A stretch of 64,000 nucleotides of DNA. It comes from an uncultured Lachnospiraceae bacterium (GTDB lineage: Bacteria; Bacillota; Clostridia; Lachnospirales; Lachnospiraceae). Numbering within the stretch: position 1 is the stretch's first letter; the number at the start of each line of letters is the position of its first letter. The notes beneath the pieces were generated by a model. The model did not search any database. It saw nothing but the letters and a program-made list of their open reading frames with translations, and was not told the origin of the DNA. The stretch is taken from NCBI GenBank assembly GCA_947174505.1, contig CAMWJF010000015.1:1-64000 (forward strand). The letters are read 5' to 3'. Below are positions 7,819-16,980 of the stretch, in pieces. Both the position numbers and the translations under genes were made by a program.

Positions 7819-10392
7819 ATGAGAAAAAGAGTCATATATTCTTTAGGGACATATGTATTGCTGGCGCAGATGCTTTTTTCCAGTATTCTGCCATGCCATG
7901 CCGCGCAGACCGGCGCCGGGGCACTCCCGGCGGAGGGCGGGGCAGAAACAGCAAGCAAATCCTATGTTCTGGCGGCGGACAGATCACAGATTAGTTTTGG
8001 CTCGCTGGAACAGGGAAGCACGGCGCTTGGGCAGGACATTGTACTGTCCAACCAGGGCACAGAGGATATTTCCCTGCAGTGGCGGGAGGCCGATTACCAT
8101 GACTCGATTTCCGTGGATGCGCCGGAAACGGATTTCCTTGCCGCCGGGGAATCCTGCGTTTTTACCGTCTGGGCAAATACCTCTCTGGAACCGGGAATTT
8201 ATAATACCTTTATTTTGTTTGGGGATAAGGAGGATGCCTACTTTGAGAGAGGCATTCAGGTAACGGTTTCCATGGAAATTAAAAAGCCGGTGCCGACTGC
8301 GCCTGCGGTCACCTCAATCAGTATTTCTCCCGGAACGGCTGTAGCTTCTAAAGGAGGAAATTATACCTTTACCGCATCGGTATCCGGAGAAAATGACTAC
8401 AGCAAAGAGGTGGCGTGGAGTGTATCTGGGCAGACAGGCCGGAATACCTTTATTGACGGCAACGGGGTTCTGAATGTGGGATCGGATGAGACCGCCTCGT
8501 CCCTTGTGGTGAAAGCGGTATCCAGACAGGACAGCAGATACAGCGCGTCGGCCCTTGTTTCCCTGCAGGCTTCCAGTTATTTTATTCAGTTGAAGGCTTC
8601 TCCTGAGAACGGCGGCGCTGTGTACGGAAGCGGCGCGGTGAAGGAGGGGGGATACGCGGTAATTTCAGCGGCGCCGAATAACGGGTTTGTTTTTGACGGA
8701 TGGTATAAGGAAAGTGATAAGGTCTCAGGGAGTTCCCAGTATGTGGTGGAAAATATAAAGAGCGACGGTACATATGTAGCGCATTTTAAGCCGGTCAACT
8801 GCCGGATCAATGTCACAGTCAACAACAGCAACGGCGGAACGGCAACCGAGAGCAGGACCATAGGATACGGGGAGAACATTACGCTGGAGGCGTCGGCAAA
8901 GGATGGCTACCAGTTTGACGGCTGGATGGAAAACGGGAATCTTGTCAGTAGGGACAGTAGGATGCAGTTAAATCATGTCACGGATTCCAGAAGCTTTACC
9001 GCCATGTTTTCCCAGAACAGATTCAGCCTTTCCCTTGTCAGCTCCCCGGCTAATGCAGGTACGCTGTCCGGGCAGGGAACTTATCAGAAGGGCAGTGACG
9101 TCAGGATAAAGGCGGCGCCGGCACGGGGCTACCGGTTTGTCGGCTGGACGGAGAATGGAAAGACAATCAGCACGGACCAGGAGTATACCGTGAAGGATAT
9201 TGCAAGGGATATGTGCCTTGCGGCGGCCTTTGAGAGAGACCAGGCGAAAACCTATACCATCACGGCGGTGGCTTCTGCGAACGGGACAATCACGCCGGAG
9301 GGGAAAAGCACGGTCGCGGAGGGCGCATGGGTCCTGTACGCCATCACGCCGAAAAGCGGGTACCTGATTAAGAATGTATATGTGGACGGAAAGGCCATAG
9401 GGGCAACGGCTTCTTACAATTTTTCACAGGTGGGGGAGAACCATACCATTTCCGCAGATTTTGCGCCGATACCCGAAAAGGATAAAAATAATGGCGGGAC
9501 GGCAGCAGAAACCAGCACGCCGGAGGAAAAGAAAAAGGATCATGCAGGCGGTACAGATATACTCGATCAGGATGGTGAGGGGCTGGATGAACAGATGCAG
9601 GCGGTGGAAATGAACCGGCTGACGGGTACGCTGCAATATCTGAATATTTCCGTGCAGGAGGCGGAGAGACTGATTACGGAAAACGAACAGGTTGAACTGA
9701 TGAAGGGAGCGCTGGAGACCGGGGATCTGCAGGTGACGATCCAGAATGATTTCGCGGACACAGAGCAGGAAACCTCCTACAGCAGCTTTTATGAAAACTC
9801 CGGCGTGCCCAACTTTGAGATCGTATTGGAGCATCTGCTTACTACGGAGGAAAAGATGGAAATGCTGCAGGGAAATGTGCCGGTTTCCATAAACCTGCAT
9901 ATTGAAGACGCCAACGGGGAAGAGCCGCCGCAGGTGCAAAAGGCGTTTGCGGAGAATAAACTTCCCGGAATGAACGTCGGGCAGTATTTTGAGGTGTTTC
10001 TCATGGCGTCAAAGAACAGCGACACACAGATGGTTTCCGAGCTTCCCGAGGCCCTTAAGGTGGTAATCAATGTTCCGGCGCATCTGAAGATGGAGAATCG
10101 GAAATTTTATATATTAAGACTGCACACAAAGGAGGATGGCAGTCAGGATTTTGCACAGCTTGCCGACGAGGACGATAACCCGGATACAATCACCTTTTCT
10201 ACCGATAAGTTTTCGCCCTATGCGATTGCTTATATTGACTGGCAGCCGGAGAGCGGGGAGATTTCCGGGGCTTCGGAAAGGGAACCCGACAACCGGCGGC
10301 TGAGAGCCGCGGCCGGGATTGTGATTGTTTTTCTGGCTCTTGCGGTGACTGTGACAGGGATATCATATATTGCCGGGAAAAAGAAACAATAG
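7819..10392 (+). CDS. InlB-repeat surface protein with C-terminal anchor
   Basis: An 857-residue exported protein. MRKRVIYSLGTYVLLAQ begins a signal peptide; GGGGG sits at the right distance before this ATG, so I prefer it to the ATG 12 bases upstream. In order: a beta-sandwich domain (about 40-150), an Ig-like domain starting SISISPGTAVASKGG, four repeats of about 70 residues of the divergent InlB B-repeat type (each with GY.FDGW-like turns), an acidic linker, a ~230-residue domain of unknown type, and a C-terminal membrane helix followed by GKKKQ. No LPXTG motif was seen. Such proteins are often adhesins or cell-surface scaffolds. Confidence 0.8.
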   Translation: MRKRVIYSLGTYVLLAQMLFSSILPCHAAQTGAGALPAEGGAETASKSYVLAADRSQISFGSLEQGSTALGQDIVLSNQGTEDISLQWREADYHDSISVDAPETDFLAAGESCVFTVWANTSLEPGIYNTFILFGDKEDAYFERGIQVTVSMEIKKPVPTAPAVTSISISPGTAVASKGGNYTFTASVSGENDYSKEVAWSVSGQTGRNTFIDGNGVLNVGSDETASSLVVKAVSRQDSRYSASALVSLQASSYFIQLKASPENGGAVYGSGAVKEGGYAVISAAPNNGFVFDGWYKESDKVSGSSQYVVENIKSDGTYVAHFKPVNCRINVTVNNSNGGTATESRTIGYGENITLEASAKDGYQFDGWMENGNLVSRDSRMQLNHVTDSRSFTAMFSQNRFSLSLVSSPANAGTLSGQGTYQKGSDVRIKAAPARGYRFVGWTENGKTISTDQEYTVKDIARDMCLAAAFERDQAKTYTITAVASANGTITPEGKSTVAEGAWVLYAITPKSGYLIKNVYVDGKAIGATASYNFSQVGENHTISADFAPIPEKDKNNGGTAAETSTPEEKKKDHAGGTDILDQDGEGLDEQMQAVEMNRLTGTLQYLNISVQEAERLITENEQVELMKGALETGDLQVTIQNDFADTEQETSYSSFYENSGVPNFEIVLEHLLTTEEKMEMLQGNVPVSINLHIEDANGEEPPQVQKAFAENKLPGMNVGQYFEVFLMASKNSDTQMVSELPEALKVVINVPAHLKMENRKFYILRLHTKEDGSQDFAQLADEDDNPDTITFSTDKFSPYAIAYIDWQPESGEISGASEREPDNRRLRAAAGIVIVFLALAVTVTGISYIAGKKKQ

Positions 10393-10426
10393 AGGAAGCC
10401 TTTCATGGGAAGCGGACCGGGAGACT

Positions 10427-11305
10427 TTAAAGTCCCACGACAAAGGCAAAGTAACCGCGCCCGGTATTGAACAGCAGGCTGTAATCGAAATTGCCTGCGT
10501 AGAATGCCTGCAGGAACTGCTCAGGAGTCATAAAATGGCTGCTTTCCAGATGATATTGTAAAGCCAGGTCACAGCGTATGGCAACCTGTTCTGTGATCTG
10601 GATCGCAAGTTCTTTGCCAATGGCCATGACAAGCTGATCCATTTTATTTAAGGGGATATTCAGGATAGAGCTTACGGCCCGGAGGACGAGGCTTTCTTCC
10701 AGTGCCATAAAAATCTGTACTTCTTCGTGGTCTATGGAGAGGTAAGTCAAACGGATAATCATACTCCGGCCAAAATTTTCTCCGCTGTAATGTTCGCTGA
10801 CGATTTCTGTCTGTAACTGGAAAATTTCCTGTATGGTGGCAGAAAGCGCATTTTCCAGGTTTTCCATATCGGCCCCGGTATGGTCGGATTTCCACTTGTT
10901 TGATATCATGCCCGCGATGGCGCGGTCTTCGATTATGATATGAGCTGTGAGCCACCCGACACAGATTCCGATAAAATGCTGGATGGATTCCTGCGAATAG
11001 TTTGATTCGGTTAGGTCTTTTTCGAGGGCTGGGAGTGTTTTAAAGCGCAGATCATCATGCAGGCGCTTGTGTATATCGTAGCCCTTGTATCCGATGGACT
11101 GCATGTATGCTTCCTCGTCGGCGAAGTGTTTTATGGCGTAGTTCTTAAAATATTTAATACCTTCGGCACAGGCCCACTGTCCGCTGCTTTCATCTTTGCT
11201 CAGGGTGATTAGTCGGTGTACGATGGAAAAAAGTTTCTGGTGCGCTTTGTCGATGGATGCAACGCCGATATTAAATCGTTTGTCCCATTCTGCTTCTTTA
11301 GACAT
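10427..11305 (-). CDS. Bacteriohemerythrin fused to a CheX-like domain
   Basis: A 292-residue two-domain protein. Residues 1-135 are a bacteriohemerythrin with all seven diiron ligands in place (His22, His60, Glu64, His79, His83, His122, Asp127), so it should bind O2 reversibly. The C-terminal ~150 residues resemble the CheX/CheC-like phosphatase fold, but the helix that normally carries ExxN reads GKELAIQI and lacks the catalytic Asn. AAGGAG five bases before ATG 11305 fixes the start. It may sense oxygen and act on chemotaxis or c-di-GMP signalling; that role is inferred. It is divergent from the VWA-like gene. Confidence 0.7.
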   Translation of the reverse strand: MSKEAEWDKRFNIGVASIDKAHQKLFSIVHRLITLSKDESSGQWACAEGIKYFKNYAIKHFADEEAYMQSIGYKGYDIHKRLHDDLRFKTLPALEKDLTESNYSQESIQHFIGICVGWLTAHIIIEDRAIAGMISNKWKSDHTGADMENLENALSATIQEIFQLQTEIVSEHYSGENFGRSMIIRLTYLSIDHEEVQIFMALEESLVLRAVSSILNIPLNKMDQLVMAIGKELAIQITEQVAIRCDLALQYHLESSHFMTPEQFLQAFYAGNFDYSLLFNTGRGYFAFVVGL

Positions 11306-11329
11306 TGCCGCTCCTTGCCCCACTGTCTG

Positions 11330-11375
11330 AGGAAGCTTTCGGGGCTTCCTGAGTGGGTTTTGCTGTTTCTATAAT
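11330..11375. promoter_or_regulatory. Divergent promoter region with hairpin
   Basis: AGGAAGC and GCTTCCT form a 7-bp inverted repeat with flanking partial pairing (CCACT/AGTGG). TATAAT at 11370-11375 faces the VWA-like gene. The hairpin covers where its -35 box would be, so it may be an operator shared by the divergent pair. Confidence 0.3.
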
Positions 11376-11430
11376 ATATGTCGAAGCATGGCGAAGGGTG
11401 TCGTTTTTTAAGGCGTTAAGGGGGATAGGT

Positions 11431-11943
11431 ATGGAACTTACACAGATCGGCGCGTTACAGATTGCAAAGCGGGTGGACGCGATTCTGCGTGTGCCGGGTA
11501 ACTACCGGGGCGGAAATCTGGAAATGACGGTCGTGATTGACACGTCTCTGGAACAGGCGGATTTCGGGGAGGCGGTGGCAGCAGTGGTCAGGGCGCTGAA
11601 GCAGAGCAATGAGATCTTCAGAAATGTGCGGCTGAATCTGGTATTCTGGGGACAGGAAATGCGGGCAAATGTAGTGCCGATGGCGATGCTTATGACGGGC
11701 GGTGCGTTTCAGGGATACCGCTGCTGTCCGCTGAAAAAAAGATATGAGGATTTATTTGCTTATTTAAAAAAGTTTCATGCCAGAAGTAAGGTGGTGCTGG
11801 TATTTGCGGATGGGCAGAATGAGGTTTTGGACAGGCAGGCGGCGGGGGACGCGCTTACGCCTTTTTTAAAGAGTAAGCTCCTGCTGATATCGGAACGGGT
11901 TGTGAGCGGGACGGAGTTTCTGCTGGGGCTATGGCGGCAATAA
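11431..11943 (+). CDS. VWA-like domain protein of unknown function
   Basis: The 170-residue product alternates beta strands and helices like a von Willebrand A / Rossmann-type fold: an N-terminal strand with VVIDTSLEQ, then NVRLNLVFWGQE and VVLVFADGQN. The classic MIDAS DxSxS is only partly kept (DTS). AAGGGGG upstream of ATG 11431 supports this start over the longer frame. It has no signal peptide or membrane helix. It is divergent from the hemerythrin-CheX-like gene, so a shared role is possible. I do not recognise an exact family. Confidence 0.45.
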   Translation: MELTQIGALQIAKRVDAILRVPGNYRGGNLEMTVVIDTSLEQADFGEAVAAVVRALKQSNEIFRNVRLNLVFWGQEMRANVVPMAMLMTGGAFQGYRCCPLKKRYEDLFAYLKKFHARSKVVLVFADGQNEVLDRQAAGDALTPFLKSKLLLISERVVSGTEFLLGLWRQ

Positions 11944-12036
11944 ATACAGAAAAGGGGAAGAAGTTTAGCCTGCCTACCGATGCACCACTCTGGAAAAGTG
12001 TCATAGAATAACTTTAAAACATGAGGGAGTTATCCT

Positions 12037-12534
12037 ATGTCCAATTACGAAATTACACCGGGAACCGCTTTTACACAGCTCTTGATCCGCAATCATCCGG
12101 GAGCCATAGCATGGATCAACGGCAGTGAGCAGTATTCCGATTTAAGCGGCGCAGTCAAATTTTATCATACCACCTATGGCGGGGTGCTGGTGGAGGCGGA
12201 AATCTTCGGGCTTCCCAATATCAGCCGTCCCGGTTCCAGCAATTTTTATGCCATGCATATACACGAGTCGGGAGACTGCGGCGATCATTTCAGCCACACG
12301 GGACTGCATTATAACCCCGGCAATATGCCGCACCCCGATCACGCCGGCGACATGCCGCCCCTTCTCGGCAATCAGGGATATGCGTTCAGCGTTTTTTATG
12401 ATAAGAGATATACCATTCAGGAAATTATCGGAAGATCTGTGATTATTCATGAAAAGCCCGATGACTTTACTTCCCAGCCTGCCGGAAATGCCGGTGATAA
12501 GATAGGGTGTGGAACGATAGAATGGACTGCATGA
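12037..12534 (+). CDS. Cu/Zn-type superoxide dismutase family protein
   Basis: A 165-residue protein with the Cu/Zn-SOD signature: MHIHESGDCG, then GLHYNPGNMPHPDHAGD and VIIHEKPDDF ending GNAGDKIGCGTIEW. The metal-binding His residues and the two Cys of the disulfide are present. It lacks a signal peptide, unlike periplasmic SODs of Proteobacteria, but intracellular versions like this are widespread in Clostridia. It would dismutate superoxide, or the family may have drifted in function. It stands alone after GGGAG. Confidence 0.85.
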   Translation: MSNYEITPGTAFTQLLIRNHPGAIAWINGSEQYSDLSGAVKFYHTTYGGVLVEAEIFGLPNISRPGSSNFYAMHIHESGDCGDHFSHTGLHYNPGNMPHPDHAGDMPPLLGNQGYAFSVFYDKRYTIQEIIGRSVIIHEKPDDFTSQPAGNAGDKIGCGTIEWTA

Positions 12535-12549
12535 AAATGCAATATTCGC

Positions 12550-12578
12550 TTTCCTTTGAGAAGGAAAATCTGTATAAT
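12550..12578 (+). promoter_or_regulatory. TATAAT with overlapping hairpin before kinase operon
   Basis: TATAAT (12573-12578) lies 47 bases before the PfkB start. TTTCCTT-TGAG-AAGGAAA (12550-12567) is a perfect 7-bp hairpin across the spacer and -35 position. It could be an operator, or a weak terminator of the SOD gene. Confidence 0.35.
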
Positions 12579-12625
12579 TGAAATAGGGAATTTGGCGGGG
12601 ATGAGTAAAGGACAGGAAAGTGGGT

Positions 12626-13771
12626 ATGGGTAAAAAAGTAATTGCGGCCGGACATATCTGTCTGGATATTACGCCGGTTTTCGGCGGAAAAAAGGCAAAG
12701 AAGCTGGGGGATATTCTGACGCCGGGGAAGCTGGTTCATGTGGGAGAAGCGGACGTGCATACGGGCGGCTCCGTGGCAAACACGGGACTTGCCATGAAAA
12801 TTCTGGGCGCGGACGTCTCGCTGATGGGAAAGGTCGGAGACGATGTGTTCGGCAGAATCATCTGCGACACGCTCCGGGCTTATGACGCGGACGGGGGAAT
12901 GATTATTTCAAAGGAGGAATCTACCTCCTATACCGTGGCGCTGGCAGTTCCCGGGATTGACCGTGTCTTTTTGCATAATCCGGGGGCGAACCATACGTTC
13001 CGGGCGGATGACATTGCGCAGGAGGAACTGGAGGAGGCGGCTTTGTTTCATTTCGGCTATCCGCCGATTATGCGGTCCATGTATGAACGGGACGGGGCGG
13101 AGCTGGTGGCTGTGATGAAGCGCGCAAAGGCGTGCGGCGCCGCCACATCCCTTGACTTTGCGGCGATAGACTCGGATTCGGAAGCGGGACGGGCGGACTG
13201 GAGGCATATTCTGGAGCGGGTCATTCCCTATGTGGATATTCTTGTTCCGAGCGTGGAAGAGCTCTGCTTTATGCTGGACAGGGAGCGCTTTCAGGAGTGG
13301 CAGGAACGGGCGGCGGGCAGGGACATTACGGAGATTCTGGATGTGGAAAAGGACGTCGTGCCGCTGGCGGATCAGTGTATGGCGTTCGGCGCTAAGATTC
13401 TGCTAATCAAATGCGGCGCGCCGGGCATTTATTATCGGACGGGAAATAAACAGGTTTTGTCAGGGACAGGCGCAAAGCTGGAACTGGATGCGGACGTGTG
13501 GGCGGACAAGTCGGGGTTTGAGTCCAGTTATGTGCCTGAGAAAGTGCTTTCGGGTACGGGAGCAGGGGACACAAGCATCGCCGCGTTTCTGACAGCCATA
13601 CTACAGGGATATTCCCCGGAAATGGCAATGCATCTGGCGACGGCGACAGGGGCGTGCTGCGTGGCGGCCTATGACGCGCTTGGCGGTTTAAAGTCCTTTG
13701 CAGAGCTGGAGCGGAAAATTGCGCAGGGGTGGAAGAAGACTGTAATGGGCGGAGAGGAGAAAATATGTTAG
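12626..13771 (+). CDS. PfkB family carbohydrate kinase
   Basis: A 381-residue sugar kinase of the ribokinase/PfkB family. The N-terminal signature GGSVANTGLAMKILG and the C-terminal anion-hole motif GTGAGDTSIAAF (catalytic Asp) are intact. AGGAAAG precedes ATG 12626; a GTG six bases upstream is a less likely start. Its last codons overlap the aldolase start. With an aldolase and a uridine phosphorylase downstream, it may phosphorylate a pentose or pentose phosphate released from nucleosides, but the substrate is not readable from sequence. Confidence 0.88.
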   Translation: MGKKVIAAGHICLDITPVFGGKKAKKLGDILTPGKLVHVGEADVHTGGSVANTGLAMKILGADVSLMGKVGDDVFGRIICDTLRAYDADGGMIISKEESTSYTVALAVPGIDRVFLHNPGANHTFRADDIAQEELEEAALFHFGYPPIMRSMYERDGAELVAVMKRAKACGAATSLDFAAIDSDSEAGRADWRHILERVIPYVDILVPSVEELCFMLDRERFQEWQERAAGRDITEILDVEKDVVPLADQCMAFGAKILLIKCGAPGIYYRTGNKQVLSGTGAKLELDADVWADKSGFESSYVPEKVLSGTGAGDTSIAAFLTAILQGYSPEMAMHLATATGACCVAAYDALGGLKSFAELERKIAQGWKKTVMGGEEKIC

Positions 13772-14631
13772 TAACATTAAAAGAAATTATGAAACTTGCA
13801 GAAGATAAAAAGATGGCGGTCGGTTCTTTTAATGCGGCCAATCTGGAAAGCCTGCAGGCTGTATTGGGAGCAGCCGGGGAGTTGGACTACCCTGTGATTC
13901 TCCAATTCGCACAGTGTCATGAGCCGTGGATTCCGCTGGAACTGATCGGGCCGATTATGGTGGCGGAGGCGAAGAAGGCTTCCGTTCCCGTCTGTGTGCA
14001 TCTGGATCACGGTGAGACACTGGAGTATCTGGCGCGTGCGCTGGAGCTTGGATTCACGGGAATTATGTATGACGGCTCGACGCTTTCCTATGAGGAAAAC
14101 CTGAAAAATACGAAACAGGCGGTCGCCATGGCGGCGAAGACAGGCGCTTCTGTGGAGGCGGAGCTTGGGAGTATGGGAAAACGCGAAACGGGAGCAGGGG
14201 ATGCAGACGGCGGGGCGGATGAGACAAAGATTTATACAGACCCGGCGCAGGCGAAAGCCTTTGTGGAGGAAAGCGGGATCGATGCGCTGGCATGTTCGTT
14301 TGGGACGACGCACGGCATCTATCTGTCAGAACCGAAGCTGGATTTCGATGTTGTGAGGAAGGTGCGGGCGGTTACGAATGATATTCCTGTCGTGATGCAC
14401 GGAGGCTCCGGCGTCAGCCGGGAGGATTACCATGAGGCGGTGCAGGCGGGCGTACGGAAGATCAATTATTTTACATATATGGACAAGGCCGGGGGAAACA
14501 CGGTGGCGGAATATATACGAACCCTGCGGGCGCAGGAGCCGGTCTTTTTCTCCTCCATTTCCATGGCGGGCAGGGATGCGATGAAAGAGGATGTAAAGGC
14601 GGCAATGCGGATATTTGCGTTGGCGGATTGA
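13765..14631 (+). CDS. Class II fructose-bisphosphate-aldolase family protein
   Basis: A 288-residue zinc-dependent class II aldolase of the FbaA/GatY/KbaY family. Metal and substrate residues are visible in VHLDHGE, SVEAELG, SFGTTHGIY and VVMHGGSG, followed by INYFTYMDKAG for phosphate binding. GGAGAGGAG lies before ATG 13765, which overlaps the kinase stop by 7 bases, indicating translational coupling. It would cleave a phosphorylated ketose to dihydroxyacetone phosphate and an aldehyde. Whether this is fructose-1,6-bisphosphate or a deoxy-sugar phosphate is open. Confidence 0.85.
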   Translation: MLVTLKEIMKLAEDKKMAVGSFNAANLESLQAVLGAAGELDYPVILQFAQCHEPWIPLELIGPIMVAEAKKASVPVCVHLDHGETLEYLARALELGFTGIMYDGSTLSYEENLKNTKQAVAMAAKTGASVEAELGSMGKRETGAGDADGGADETKIYTDPAQAKAFVEESGIDALACSFGTTHGIYLSEPKLDFDVVRKVRAVTNDIPVVMHGGSGVSREDYHEAVQAGVRKINYFTYMDKAGGNTVAEYIRTLRAQEPVFFSSISMAGRDAMKEDVKAAMRIFALAD

Positions 14632-14708
14632 GAACGGGATGAGCCGGAATTTACATGTAATTAGGAGAAGGAACAGATACATGCAGCGACAGAAAGAAGG
14701 GATTTTGC

Positions 14709-15479
14709 ATGAAGAATTATTCGGAGGATGCAAGCAGGCAGTACCACATACAGGTAGCGGAGGGCGAAGTGGGGCGCTATGTGATTATGCCCGGCGACCC
14801 CAAACGCTGTGTAAAGATTGCGCAGTATTTTGATGACCCTGTTTTGATAGCTGACAACAGGGAGTACATCACCTATACCGGAACACTGGACGGGGTGAAG
14901 GTCAGTGTAACCTCCACGGGGATCGGCGGCCCCTCGGCGGCCATCGCCATGGAGGAACTTGTGCGCTGCGGCGCGGATACGTTCCTGCGCATCGGCACCT
15001 GCGGGGGGATGCAGACAGAGGTAAAGAGCGGGGACGTGGTGATTGCCACCGGGTCAATCCGCATGGAGGGAACCAGCAGGGAGTACGCGCCCATCGAGTT
15101 CCCGGCAGTGGCGAATTTAGAGGTGACTAATGCGCTGGCGGAGGCGGCACGGACAAAAGGCTGCGCCTTTCACACGGGGGTGGTGCAGGCGAAGGATTCC
15201 TTCTATGGGCAGCATGAGCCGGAGACGAAGCCGGTAAGCTATGAACTGATGAACAAATGGGAGGCATGGAAGCGGCTGGGGTGCCTGGCCTCTGAGATGG
15301 AGTCCGCGGCGCTTTTCACGGTGGCAAGTTATCTGCGGGTGAGAGCCGGGGCCTGTTTCCTCGTGGTGGCCAATCAGGAGCGGGAGAAGCTGGGACTGGA
15401 GAACCCGGTGGTGCATGATACCGATATGGCGATCCGGGTTGCGGTTGAGGCGGTGCGCAGTTTAATAAAGAGAGATTAG
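14709..15479 (+). CDS. udp: Uridine phosphorylase
   Basis: A 256-residue nucleoside phosphorylase of the PNP/UDP family. The phosphate-binding IMPGDPKRC near the N-terminus, the core [10 protein letters not shown], and [10 protein letters not shown] before the ribose site match uridine phosphorylases. The reaction is uridine plus phosphate to uracil plus ribose-1-phosphate in the cytoplasm. GAAGGG precedes the ATG, and the gene follows the aldolase by 77 bases in the same direction, so it likely shares their operon. Confidence 0.85.
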   Translation: MKNYSEDASRQYHIQVAEGEVGRYVIMPGDPKRCVKIAQYFDDPVLIADNREYITYTGTLDGVKVSVTSTGIGGPSAAIAMEELVRCGADTFLRIGTCGGMQTEVKSGDVVIATGSIRMEGTSREYAPIEFPAVANLEVTNALAEAARTKGCAFHTGVVQAKDSFYGQHEPETKPVSYELMNKWEAWKRLGCLASEMESAALFTVASYLRVRAGACFLVVANQEREKLGLENPVVHDTDMAIRVAVEAVRSLIKRD

Positions 15480-15527
15480 AGAAGGGAAACGTGCCATTGC
15501 AGAAAAAGCACTGGCATGGAGGTGCAT

Positions 15528-16892
15528 ATGAAATATGACGTAATTATCATCGGCGCAGGGCCGGGCGGGATCTATACGGCTTACGAGCTGACGCGGAAAA
15601 GGGCGGATTTAAAGATTGCCGTATTTGAGGCGGGACATGCGCTGGACAAGCGGCGCTGTCCCATAGACGGCGACAAGGTGAAATCCTGTGTGAAGTGTCC
15701 CTGCTGTTCGATTATGAGCGGCTTTGGCGGTGCGGGCGCTTTTTCTGACGGAAAATACAATATCACCAATGATTTTGGCGGGACGCTGCACGAGCATGTG
15801 GGCAAGAAAAAAGCGATAGAGCTGATGCACTATGTGGATGAGATTAATATGAAATACGGCGGTGAGGGAACGAAGCTGTATTCCACGGCGGGCACCCAAT
15901 TTAAGAAGCTGTGTCTGCAGAATAACCTGAATCTGCTGGACGCTTCCGTGCGCCATCTGGGGACGGATATCAACTATGTGGTTCTGGAAAATCTGTATGC
16001 GGAATTGAAGGACAAGGTGGAATTTCATTTTGACACCCCGGTTCGTGCGGTGGAGCGGACGCAGGACGGCTACCGGGTGATTTGTGAAAACGGCGCCTAT
16101 GAATGTGACAAATGTGTCATATCTGTGGGACGCAGTGGCAGCAAGTGGATGGAAAAAGTATGCGAGGAGCTTGCCATCCGCACGAAATCAAACCGGGTGG
16201 ATATCGGTGTGCGGGTGGAGCTTCCGGCGGTGATTTTCTCCCACCTGACGGATGAGCTTTATGAGAGCAAAATAGTTTACCGCACAGAAAAATTTGAGGA
16301 CAGTGTGAGAACTTTCTGCATGAATCCCCATGGCATTGTGGTCAATGAGAATACCAACGGCATTGTGACGGTGAACGGCCACAGCTACGAGGGAGCGGAG
16401 AAGCAGACGGAGAATACAAACTTTGCGCTTCTTGTGGCGAAGCATTTCTCAGAGCCTTTTAAGGACAGCAACGGCTATGGGGAGAGCATCGCCAGACTGT
16501 CCAATATGCTGGGCGGCGGTGTGATCGTGCAGCGGTTCGGGGATCTGGTGCGGGGCAGGAGGAGCAACGCCAAGCGGATAGAGGAGGGCATCATCGAGCC
16601 TACACTTGCCGCTACGCCGGGGGACTTAAGCCTTGTCCTCCCGAAGCGGATTTTAGATGGTATTATGGAGATGATTTACGCCCTTGACAAGATTGCGCCC
16701 GGCACGGCAAACGACGACACGCTTCTGTACGGCGTGGAGGTGAAGTTCTATAATATGGAAGTGGAGATTGACGGGCATCTGGAGACGGCGCACAAGGGTC
16801 TTTACATTATTGGGGACGGCAGCGGCGTGACCCATTCCCTGTCCCACGCGTCTGCAAGCGGGGTGTTTGTGGCACGGGAGATTGCAGGATAA
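15528..16892 (+). CDS. FAD-dependent oxidoreductase (COG2509 type)
   Basis: A 454-residue flavoprotein starting with the dinucleotide-binding fold VIIIGAGPGGIYTAYEL. GGAGG before ATG 15528 sets the start. A Cys-rich stretch near residues 45-60 (RRCPIDGDKVKSCVKCPCC) followed by SGFGGAGAFSDGKYN marks the uncharacterised FAD-dependent dehydrogenase group. The C-terminus has a GDGSG flavin-binding turn. The four to five clustered Cys could hold a metal or act in redox chemistry. Substrate is unknown. Confidence 0.8.
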   Translation: MKYDVIIIGAGPGGIYTAYELTRKRADLKIAVFEAGHALDKRRCPIDGDKVKSCVKCPCCSIMSGFGGAGAFSDGKYNITNDFGGTLHEHVGKKKAIELMHYVDEINMKYGGEGTKLYSTAGTQFKKLCLQNNLNLLDASVRHLGTDINYVVLENLYAELKDKVEFHFDTPVRAVERTQDGYRVICENGAYECDKCVISVGRSGSKWMEKVCEELAIRTKSNRVDIGVRVELPAVIFSHLTDELYESKIVYRTEKFEDSVRTFCMNPHGIVVNENTNGIVTVNGHSYEGAEKQTENTNFALLVAKHFSEPFKDSNGYGESIARLSNMLGGGVIVQRFGDLVRGRRSNAKRIEEGIIEPTLAATPGDLSLVLPKRILDGIMEMIYALDKIAPGTANDDTLLYGVEVKFYNMEVEIDGHLETAHKGLYIIGDGSGVTHSLSHASASGVFVAREIAG

Positions 16893-16980
16893 CAGTTCAG
16901 CCGGAGTGTTATGTTTCTGACAGGTCGCGCCTGCGTGAATCTGCGGACACATGGCGCTCTATAAATAAAGGAGGTCTTAT

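Noticed and set aside
16889-16899. ACAGTTCAGCC, matching one end of the structured element at 24158
   Set aside because: Only 11 bases agree and no complementary end or internal stems follow, so it is not called as a second copy.
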